Assembly (NCBI GenBank): GCA_030523905.1
Contig: JAUNHO010000062.1
Span: 1 to 6,493 of the forward strand
Length of the DNA stretch: 6,493 bases
Direction of reading: 5' to 3'
Source: Bergeyella zoohelcum
GTDB taxonomy: Bacteria; Bacteroidota; Bacteroidia; Flavobacteriales; Weeksellaceae
Shown here: positions 1 to 5,007 of the stretch, one piece after another
How positions within the stretch are numbered: position 1 is the first letter of the stretch
How the letters are laid out: each line of letters opens with the position of its first letter
Made by a program: the position numbers and the translations under genes
The notes under the pieces: model-generated
Database searches by the model: none
What the model was told of the DNA's origin: nothing
Seen by the model: the letters and a program-made list of their open reading frames with translations, nothing else

Positions 1-87
1 GGCAACATAAATGACTACGCCCCAGAAGCCATATTTTTTTATGAAATTCATCAGTTTTGATGGCTTTTTTTCTTTTTTTTCGGTCAT
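1..87 (-). CDS. N-terminal fragment of a probable small membrane protein
   Basis: This is an open frame starting with ATG at 87 and still open at the left edge (29 codons seen). The N-terminus is strongly basic and polar (MTEKKEKKPSK, residues 1-11), then a KK pair at 17-18, then a hydrophobic run starting at YGFWGVVIYVA (19-29). This pattern fits a cytoplasmic positive tail followed by a membrane segment, by the positive-inside rule. It begins only 12 bases after the stop of the hydrolase gene, so it is probably the next gene of the same transcription unit. No Shine-Dalgarno sequence is visible, as is usual in Bacteroidota. The family cannot be told from so short a piece, and no function is proposed. 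The good spacing and sensible composition support it as a real gene. Confidence 0.6.
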   Translation of the reverse strand, partial: MTEKKEKKPSKLMNFIKKYGFWGVVIYVA

Positions 88-99
88 AAATTAATGTTT

Positions 100-876
100 T
101 TAGAATAAAAATTCCCTTACTGCATTTTTGAAATCCACAGGATTTTCGGCTTGTACCCAATGACCAGCATTTGGGATTTTAACTAACTGATAATTAGGAA
201 ATTGTTGCTTGATTGAAAACCCATCTTGTGGCAAAATATAATTGGATTTTTCCCCCGCTACGAATAGCGTTTTGCCAGTATAAACACCGAATTTTATGGC
301 ATTGGATACAAATTGATTATATTTTTCTGCCAAAGTTTCAAGGTTGAAACGCCACGCCAGTTGTTTGTCTTCCGTCCAATAGAGATTTTTTGTAAGAAAC
401 TGAATTACAGACTTTTCCGCTATGTATTGGGATAGTATTTCCTCTACCTGCATTCGGTTTTCTATCTTGTTGAAATCTACGCTTTTTAGGGCTTTTATAA
501 TCCCCTGATGATGAGGAGGATAGGCTTTCGGTGCAATATCAACCACGATAAGTTTTTCTACCTTTACAGGATATTTTATGGCGAACTGCATTACCGCCTT
601 TCCGCCCAAGGAATGCCCCAAAAGATGAGCTTTTTCTATGCCATAATGCTCCATATAGTGGGCAATATCGTGGGCTAAATCATCGTGAGACATTTCTGGT
701 GAGTGGAAACTTTTTCCGTGGTTTCGTAGGTCAATTAAATGTACAGGTGACTGCTCTGCAAACTCCTTACCGAAAGTTCCCCAGTTGTCTAGCATACCAA
801 ACAAGCCGTGAAAAACCAAAAGAGGAGTGCCAGTTTGCTCTGCACCATATATTTTTGAATGAAGTATTTGTTGCAT
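100..876 (-). CDS. alpha/beta hydrolase, YbfF/ABHD11-like esterase
   Basis: This is a 258-residue soluble alpha/beta-fold hydrolase, a normal full length. Seen in the sequence: the oxyanion HG motif at 23-24 (VFHGLFG), the DLRNHGKS block at 49-56, the nucleophile elbow GHSLGG at 87-92 with catalytic Ser89, Asp113 in VVDIAP, and His239 in NAGHW. DLRNHG, GHS(L/M)GGK and VVDI(A/S)P are typical of the YbfF/ABHD11 branch. The segment after a later strand (VAGEKSNYIL, 206-215) lacks the Asp usual at that site, so Asp113 is the likely acid of the triad (inference). Known relatives hydrolyse short acyl esters; the physiological substrate is unknown. No signal peptide is visible. The ATG lies 4 bases after the preceding gene's stop, which suggests translational coupling. 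The gene sits downstream of pdxJ and the DUF6922/AbiEii pair, but nothing ties its function to either. Confidence 0.9.
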   Translation of the reverse strand: MQQILHSKIYGAEQTGTPLLVFHGLFGMLDNWGTFGKEFAEQSPVHLIDLRNHGKSFHSPEMSHDDLAHDIAHYMEHYGIEKAHLLGHSLGGKAVMQFAIKYPVKVEKLIVVDIAPKAYPPHHQGIIKALKSVDFNKIENRMQVEEILSQYIAEKSVIQFLTKNLYWTEDKQLAWRFNLETLAEKYNQFVSNAIKFGVYTGKTLFVAGEKSNYILPQDGFSIKQQFPNYQLVKIPNAGHWVQAENPVDFKNAVREFLF

Positions 877-880
877 TAAA

Positions 881-1495
881 TTAAATATTAAGTTTTATAA
901 ATTCTCTTAAAATAGTGGTTTTACATTGTTCCCAATCAAAAGTTTTGAACATTTTAGGGGTGGGCATTATCTCAGCATCTTCAAAATATGTGAGAGATTT
1001 TAGCATCATAAAATCACTATGGTTGGGGTACTTTTGTCTATAAAAATCTATCATTTCAGGAAGTGAAAAATCATTCATTAAAAAATATAAATCTATAAAA
1101 TCTTTCTTTGTTCCTCTGCCTTCTATTGCATTGAGTTTCATTGCTGAAATATCTTTTTTAGAAGCCATTTTTATCCCATTTATTTCTATTGGTTTATCTA
1201 TAAATGGGTATTTATGATTGACAAAATCTACTTTGATATTATTGATTGATAAAACCAAAACATTTTCACTTCCGCCTATTTTTTTTATATCCCCAAACTG
1301 GGAAAGGGTTTCTATGAAAAGATTTTCATCAATGGGTTTATTGTAAAAAAAATCCAAATCAATAGAATTTCTATGCCCTATTTGAAGAGCGAGGGCAGTA
1401 CCACCTACCAAGATATATTCTGAAAATATTTCAGTAGTTGAAATACTTTTTAAGAGTTCCAATAATTCTGGACTGACTGTCTGTGTTTGTAACAT
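881..1495 (-). CDS. AbiEii/DUF1814-family nucleotidyltransferase (toxin-like)
   Basis: This 204-residue protein has the hallmarks of the AbiEii/DUF1814 nucleotidyltransferase fold. Motif I is LVGGTALAL (29-37), followed by the metal-binding pair in SIDLDFF (Asp46 and Asp48). A third acidic residue may be Asp90 in KVDFV. The C-terminal family motif has Lys120 (AMKLNAI), then RGTKKDFIDLYFL (127-139) with Lys131, Asp132 and Asp135. Known AbiEii-type toxins of type IV toxin-antitoxin systems transfer nucleotides; the substrate here is unknown. It is shorter than classical AbiEii (about 300 residues), but short forms ending in a WE..K helix are common in Bacteroidota. Its start overlaps the upstream DUF6922-like gene by 46 bases in another frame. 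Three hand-counted 60-base rows (901, 1081, 1321) hold 18, 16 and 16 G+C, against 27-30 in single rows of flanking genes, which hints at acquisition. A toxin role is inferred. Confidence 0.85.
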   Translation of the reverse strand: MLQTQTVSPELLELLKSISTTEIFSEYILVGGTALALQIGHRNSIDLDFFYNKPIDENLFIETLSQFGDIKKIGGSENVLVLSINNIKVDFVNHKYPFIDKPIEINGIKMASKKDISAMKLNAIEGRGTKKDFIDLYFLMNDFSLPEMIDFYRQKYPNHSDFMMLKSLTYFEDAEIMPTPKMFKTFDWEQCKTTILREFIKLNI

Positions 1496-1755
1496 CTAAA
1501 CTGGTTAATAGGAATTTGAAAAATAGTAGATAAAAAAGCCAAAGACACCGCATCTAGACTACGAAGTTCAATAGATGTTTTTTTTATTTCTTCTATTCCA
1601 TAGAGAGATTTTAGCAGTTGCCAATCTTTTAGAAAACCATATTCTATCACCCTGCCAATCAGAAAATTACGATGTTTTTCTATATTGATTTCAGCCAAAT
1701 CTACATCCCAAAAGAGATGAGAAGAAAAATCTTGTACGGAAATATTTTGCTTCAT
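1450..1755 (-). CDS. DUF6922-like protein, putative antitoxin partner of AbiEii-like gene
   Basis: This small soluble protein has 101 residues. Recognisable blocks are HLFWDVD (13-19), a helix with GRVIEYG (34-40), DWQLLKSLYG (44-53), IELRSLD (62-68), LAFLSTIF (72-79) and FRCY (86-89). From memory these match the DUF6922 family, which in Bacteroidota is often encoded just before an AbiEii-like nucleotidyltransferase; I could not search to confirm this. The order here (small gene first, 46-base overlap with the nucleotidyltransferase) is the usual layout for an antitoxin followed by its toxin. No classical helix-turn-helix or AbiEi-type winged helix is evident, so the way it would neutralise the partner is unknown. 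The ATG lies 15 bases after the pdxJ stop, and no -7 promoter box is visible in that gap. Antitoxin function is an inference from context. Confidence 0.72.
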   Translation of the reverse strand: MKQNISVQDFSSHLFWDVDLAEINIEKHRNFLIGRVIEYGFLKDWQLLKSLYGIEEIKKTSIELRSLDAVSLAFLSTIFQIPINQFRCYKHRQSVQNYWNS

Positions 1756-1770
1756 ATTACATAGATTTTT

Positions 1771-2490
1771 TTACCAAATTGCTAATCGTTTTAGATAGGC
1801 TTGTATGGTGTTTTCCATTCCCATATAGAGAGCCTCGCTGATGAGAGCGTGTCCTATGGATACCTCTAATAAATTCGGAATATTTTGGGCGAAATATTGT
1901 AGATTTTCTAAACTTAAATCGTGTCCTGCATTGATGCCTAGACCATATTTAGTGGCTTCTATCGAGGTTTCGTAATAAGGTTTTATGGCGTTTTCTCTAT
2001 CGTGGGTATAGTTTTTGGCGTAGACTTCGGTGTAGAGTTCTATTCTATCGGTGCCTGTTTCTGCGGCATATTTTACCATTTCTGGGTTGGGGTCAAGGAA
2101 TATAGAAGTGCGGATTCCAGCCGATTTGAACTCCGAAATAATGCCTTTTAGGAAGTCCAAATGCGTTTTACAATCCCACCCAGCGTTGGAAGTAATGGCA
2201 TCATCGGCATCAGGAACGAGCGTAACCTGATGGGGTTTCACTTCTAAAACCATATCCACAAACGGACGATGAGGATTTCCCTCAATATTAAACTCTGTGG
2301 TAACCAGAGGTTTTAGGTCATAGACATCTTTCCTTGTAATGTGCCTTTCATCGGGTCTTGGGTGAATAGTAATCCCCTGACCGCCAAAGTCTTGTATTTT
2401 TTTTGCAGCCTCTGTTACGCTGGGTACATCGCCACCTCTCGCATTACGAAGCGTAGCAATTTTATTGATATTTACACTCAGTTTTGTCAT
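1771..2490 (-). CDS. pdxJ: pyridoxine 5'-phosphate synthase
   Basis: PdxJ condenses 1-deoxy-D-xylulose 5-phosphate with 3-amino-2-oxopropyl phosphate to give pyridoxine 5'-phosphate, the last ring-forming step of the DXP-dependent vitamin B6 pathway, in the cytoplasm. The protein has 239 residues, the normal family length, and is a TIM barrel. Visible signatures are VNINKIATLRNARGG (6-20), TIHPRPDERHI (41-51) with His43, Arg45 and His50, EFNIEGNP (66-73) with Glu70, RIELYTE (149-155) with Glu151, NAGHDL (187-192) with His190, and the phosphate-binding end SIGHALISEAL (211-221). The spacing agrees with the active-site residues known from the E. coli enzyme. The ATG at 2490 places the conserved VNI strand right at the N-terminus. 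It lies 69 bases after tyrS, with a hairpin in the gap. No separate -7 box is evident, so read-through from tyrS is likely. Confidence 0.97.
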   Translation of the reverse strand: MTKLSVNINKIATLRNARGGDVPSVTEAAKKIQDFGGQGITIHPRPDERHITRKDVYDLKPLVTTEFNIEGNPHRPFVDMVLEVKPHQVTLVPDADDAITSNAGWDCKTHLDFLKGIISEFKSAGIRTSIFLDPNPEMVKYAAETGTDRIELYTEVYAKNYTHDRENAIKPYYETSIEATKYGLGINAGHDLSLENLQYFAQNIPNLLEVSIGHALISEALYMGMENTIQAYLKRLAIW

Positions 2491-2513
2491 AATTTTAGGT
2501 TTGGTTAAAAGAC

Positions 2514-2539
2514 AAGGGATTAATGCTCACTAATCCCTT
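2514..2539 (-). terminator. hairpin between tyrS and pdxJ, possible weak terminator or attenuator
   Basis: A perfect 9-bp inverted repeat (AAGGGATTA at 2514-2522, TAATCCCTT at 2531-2539) encloses an 8-base loop. Read on the minus strand it is followed by GTCTTTTAACC, a short broken T-run. It lies 21 bases past the tyrS stop and 24 bases before the pdxJ ATG. It could end part of the tyrS transcription, mark a processing site, or stabilise the 3' end. The T-run is too weak to call it a strong intrinsic terminator. Confidence 0.4.
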
Positions 2540-2559
2540 TGCCTAAATAAAATATCCCC

Positions 2560-3852
2560 TTAAATAACTCTTAAAATAAAATAATTTTTCTTTCCTTTTT
2601 GTAGGAGTAAAAACTTACCATCAATTAGGTCGTTTTCAGCGAGGTTAAATGCCTCATCTACTTTGGTTTTATTGACGGAAATAGCGTTGCCTTTCAGCTC
2701 TCTCTGTGCTTCGCTTTTAGATTTTAGGAAGCCAGATTTTTCAGAAAGTAATTCCACTATATTAGCTCCAATGATTTCATTTTTAGATACTTCCTTCTGT
2801 GGAACGCCATCAAAAACATCAAGGAAAGTTGCTTCGTCTAGTGCCACCAAATCCTCCGCTGTGCTTTTTCCGAAAAGAATTTCAGAGGCTTTCAATGCGT
2901 TTGCGAGTTCCTCTTTTCCGTGTACCCAAAGCGTCATTTCCTCGGCTAGTTTCTTTTGGAGTTTTCGTTCGTGAGGTGCTTGTAGGTGTTCTGCCACCAA
3001 ATCTTCCACTTCTTTTTGGGAAAGGAAAGTATAGATTTTGATGTATCTTTCGGTATCTGCATCGGCTTGGTTGAGCCAAAACTGATAGAATTTATACGGA
3101 GAGGTTCGTTTTGCATCTAGCCAAACATTTTCTCCTGCTTCACTTTTTCCAAATTTGGAGCCATCGGCTTTGGTAATGAGGGTACAAGTGATGCCATACG
3201 CCTCGCCTTGCACTTTTCTACGGATAAGCTCCGTCCCTGTTGTGATGTTGCCCCATTGGTCGCTACCACCCATTTGTAGTTTTACGCCGTAGTTTTGGTA
3301 AAGGTGAAGAAAATCAAAGCCTTGAAGCAATTGATAGGTAAATTCCGTGAAACTCATTCCCTCTTGGAACTCTCCGTTTAGCCTTTTCTTTACAGAGTCT
3401 TTCGCCATCATATAATTTACGGTGATGTGCTTCCCAATGTCTCTTGCAAATTCAAGGAAACTCACATTTTTCATCCAGTCATAATTATTCACCATTACGG
3501 CTGCATTTTCAGAATCAGCACTGAAATCTAGGAAGCGTTCCAGTTGAGATTTCAGCCCATTGACATTCTTCGTAAGTGCTTCATCATCAAGGAGATTTCT
3601 CTCGTTGGATTTCCCAGATGGGTCGCCTATCATTCCCGTAGCACCACCTACTAGAGCATAAGGTTTATGCCCGTGATTTTGGAAGTGTCTCAGCACGATA
3701 ATGGGTACCAAATGCCCAAGGTGAAGGGAGTCTGCCGTAGGGTCAAAACCTACATAAGCGGAGGTCATACCCTGATTGAGAAGTTCTTCGGTCTCTGGGG
3801 TAGCGTCTGCAAAAATCCCACGCCATTTCAATTCTTCTATGAATGAGTTCAT
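2560..3852 (-). CDS. tyrS: tyrosyl-tRNA synthetase (TyrRS)
   Basis: This class Ic aminoacyl-tRNA synthetase charges tRNA-Tyr with tyrosine through a tyrosyl-adenylate, in the cytoplasm. It has 430 residues, full length for the bacterial TyrS type. Visible signatures are YVGFDPTADSLHLGHL (33-48) with the HIGH-type motif HLGH at 44-47, GGATGMIGDPSGKS (69-82), the tyrosine-specificity helix YQLLQGFDFLHLY (173-185), QMGGSDQWGN (193-202), the KMSKS-type loop KFGKS (233-237), and a C-terminal S4-like RNA-binding domain (about 355-425). The ATG at 3852 gives the usual short lead-in before the GIF helix. A -7 box (TACCTTTG on the minus strand, 3888-3881) lies 28 bases upstream, implying a leader of roughly 20-25 bases. 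It is the first gene of the minus-strand series. No T-box-like leader can fit in that space. Confidence 0.98.
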   Translation of the reverse strand: MNSFIEELKWRGIFADATPETEELLNQGMTSAYVGFDPTADSLHLGHLVPIIVLRHFQNHGHKPYALVGGATGMIGDPSGKSNERNLLDDEALTKNVNGLKSQLERFLDFSADSENAAVMVNNYDWMKNVSFLEFARDIGKHITVNYMMAKDSVKKRLNGEFQEGMSFTEFTYQLLQGFDFLHLYQNYGVKLQMGGSDQWGNITTGTELIRRKVQGEAYGITCTLITKADGSKFGKSEAGENVWLDAKRTSPYKFYQFWLNQADADTERYIKIYTFLSQKEVEDLVAEHLQAPHERKLQKKLAEEMTLWVHGKEELANALKASEILFGKSTAEDLVALDEATFLDVFDGVPQKEVSKNEIIGANIVELLSEKSGFLKSKSEAQRELKGNAISVNKTKVDEAFNLAENDLIDGKFLLLQKGKKNYFILRVI

Positions 3853-3880
3853 TTTTTTCTTGTTTTATAAATTATGTTCG

Positions 3881-3888
3881 CAAAGGTA
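3881..3888 (-). promoter_or_regulatory. tyrS promoter, Bacteroidota-type -7 box
   Basis: The minus strand reads TACCTTTG, a perfect match to the TAnnTTTG -7 element used by the primary sigma factor of Bacteroidota. It ends 28 bases before the tyrS ATG. A good TTG/TTTG -33 element at the usual distance is not evident, so the call rests on the -7 box and its position. Confidence 0.6.
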
Positions 3889-4002
3889 AGAAATAAATTT
3901 GGTACGAATAGAGCTTGAAACTAAGATTGATGATTAAAATTAGATAGAGATTTTTATTTTCAATGATGGATTTTTTAATTTTTTGATAAAATTCCCTTTA
4001 TT

Positions 4003-4203
4003 TTTTAAGGATTTTCCTGTATTTTAATGGAATGTTTGATGTTTTAATAGGAAATTGCATTTTTCCAATGGTTTGGTGTTTATTTTAATGGGTGTTTCTT
4101 TGTTTTTTACGGATTTTTCTGTATTTTAATTGAAATATTAGTGTTTTAATGGGTTTTTATTTATTTTGTGATGTATTTTATGTTTTTATGCTGTGTTTTT
4201 TGA
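4003..4203. repeat. degenerate ~20-bp tandem array, core TTTTAATGG, with phased T-tracts
   Basis: Units that begin with a T-run start at 4003, 4022, 4042, 4061, 4083, 4104, 4124, 4144, 4164 and 4184 (steps of 19, 20, 19, 22, 21, 20, 20, 20, 20). The best units read TTTTAATGGG or TTTTAATGG, followed by about 10 bases that often contain a second T-run and end in TGT or GTA. The two best-matching stretches, 4009-4050 and 4111-4152, agree at 34 of 42 positions without gaps (hand count). Weaker TTTT units may extend left to about 3957, and another TTTTAAT at 4247 keeps the phase. Two T-tracts per unit give a spacing near 10 bp, as in intrinsically curved DNA. It encodes no protein. Its function is unknown; a decayed minisatellite, a protein-binding array or a curved upstream element are all possible. 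Confidence 0.65.
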
Positions 4204-4268
4204 TTTGTTACTAAAAAATGATAATTTACAGGGAGAATTTTTGATATTTTAATTCTTCATCAAATTTT

Positions 4269-4276
4269 TATCTTTG
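4269..4276 (+). promoter_or_regulatory. sigma-factor gene promoter, -7 box TATCTTTG
   Basis: This is a perfect TAnnTTTG element 14 bases before the GTG start of the sigma-factor gene. The nearest TTTG upstream (4240-4243) leaves a 25-base spacer, longer than the usual 18-21, so the -33 element is uncertain. If transcription begins about 5-7 bases after the box, the leader would be only about 8-10 bases, making the mRNA nearly leaderless. Confidence 0.6.
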
Positions 4277-4290
4277 CAAAAATCTAAAAA

Positions 4291-4845
4291 GTGAAGGGAG
4301 AGGCACTAATAAACCTAATAGAACAGGCAAAAAATAAAGACCAAAAGGCACAAACGAGGCTCATCAATACCTTTTGGGTGAGCGTTTTTTCGTTTATAAT
4401 GAAAAAAGTTCAAGATGAAAATATTGCCGATGAACTCACGGTGGCGGTTTTCTCCAAGGTCTTATCAAAGTTGGATTTATACGACCCTAATTTTGAGTTC
4501 AAAACTTGGGTACTTACCATCGCTCAAAATTCCGTCATTGACTATTGGCGGAAGAAAAGTAGGGAGGAGGAAAACGCTACGGATAAACTCAACGATACCA
4601 AAAATGAGTTTGCAAAATCCCCAGAGGAACTACTGATTTCTGATGAAGAGGAGCAAAAAATTTTTGAAATCATAGAATCTATGGACGCTAATTATAGAGA
4701 TATAATTCGGTTGAGATTTTTTGAGGAAAAAAGCATTAAGGAAATCGCCGAGGAACTCCATCTTTCGGTGGCAAATACCAAAGTACGGATAATGAGAGCC
4801 AAAAAAGTTTTGGCAGAACTTCTGAAAAATAATTTTGAATTTTAA
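4291..4845 (+). CDS. ECF-like sigma-70 family RNA polymerase sigma factor
   Basis: This 184-residue protein has the two-domain layout of a group 4 (ECF-type) sigma factor. Region 2 covers about residues 20-90: the core-binding and -10 recognition helices lie in IADELTVAVFSKVLSKL (45-61) and FKTWVLTIAQNSVIDYWRKKSR (70-91). An acidic linker (92-121) follows, then region 4 (about 122-178) with a helix-turn-helix at KSIKEIAEELHLSVANTKVRIMRA (147-170). The start is GTG at 4291: a TAA lies in frame two codons upstream, and the next in-frame ATG (residue 37) would remove part of region 2. No FecR-like or other anti-sigma gene, or TonB receptor, lies beside it; the next gene is rpsA. The Gln common in the DLTQ segment of ECF factors is replaced here (ELTVAVF). 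The target regulon is unknown. Confidence 0.92.
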   Translation: MKGEALINLIEQAKNKDQKAQTRLINTFWVSVFSFIMKKVQDENIADELTVAVFSKVLSKLDLYDPNFEFKTWVLTIAQNSVIDYWRKKSREEENATDKLNDTKNEFAKSPEELLISDEEEQKIFEIIESMDANYRDIIRLRFFEEKSIKEIAEELHLSVANTKVRIMRAKKVLAELLKNNFEF

Positions 4846-4859
4846 TTGGCTGAAACTCA

Positions 4860-4888
4860 TTGTAATTCAAAAAAAAATATTATTTTTG
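4860..4888 (+). promoter_or_regulatory. rpsA promoter, TTG-N18-TATTTTTG
   Basis: A -33 TTG (4860-4862) and a perfect -7 TAnnTTTG box (TATTTTTG, 4881-4888) are separated by 18 bases, close to the Bacteroidota primary-sigma consensus. It begins 15 bases after the sigma-factor stop. Transcription would start at about 4892-4895, leaving a leader of about 115 bases before rpsA. This is the best-formed promoter in the window, as expected for a ribosomal protein gene. Confidence 0.75.
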
Positions 4889-5007
4889 CACCGCTTTTGT
4901 GGGAAAAGATTTGAAAGCACTAATGATTATCAACTAACATCTTCCTTATTTTCAGTTTCCACATTCATCAAATCGGCTGGGGAGAAGGGATACAAATTAT
5001 TTTTATT
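4889..5007 (+). promoter_or_regulatory. rpsA 5' leader with possible stem-loop
   Basis: This leader of about 119 bases between promoter and start codon can fold. TGTGG(G)AAA at 4898-4906 pairs with TTTCCACA at 4956-4963 (8 bp with one bulged G), and inside it TGAAA (4912-4916) pairs with TTTCA (4950-4954). The helix would form almost at the mRNA 5' end. A G-rich patch (4978-4989) lies about 20-30 bases before the ATG, too far for a Shine-Dalgarno; the last 14 bases are all A/T apart from one C, a suitable S1-binding tract. S1 autoregulates its own mRNA in other bacteria; that it does so through this leader is inference. Confidence 0.45.

Larger units (their letters stand above)
3853..4290. 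other. AT-rich divergent intergenic region (tyrS / sigma factor)
   Basis: This 438-base gap between two divergently read genes shows no plausible protein-coding frame (stops are frequent in all frames) and no tRNA or known riboswitch shape that I recognise. It holds a minus-strand -7 box for tyrS near 3881, a plus-strand -7 box for the sigma factor near 4269, and the degenerate 20-bp array described separately. The stretch from about 3889 to 3956 is AT-rich with nothing identifiable in it. Confidence 0.8.

Noticed and set aside
699..884. 61-codon plus-strand open frame antisense to the hydrolase
   Set aside because: It is entirely antisense to the conserved N-terminal part of the hydrolase and has no supporting features.
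2663..3079. Open frames overlapping tyrS on both strands
   Set aside because: They fall wholly within the well-supported TyrRS gene and resemble no family.
4003..4203. CRISPR-like array
   Set aside because: The repeat period is only about 20 bases with no distinct spacers, the units are degenerate, and no cas genes lie nearby.
4833..4872. Perfect 9-bp inverted repeat TTTTGAATT / AATTCAAAA across the sigma-factor stop
   Set aside because: The stem is almost all A/T with a 22-base loop, is followed by A's rather than T's on the plus strand, and overlaps the rpsA -33 region. It is not a credible terminator and could arise by chance.
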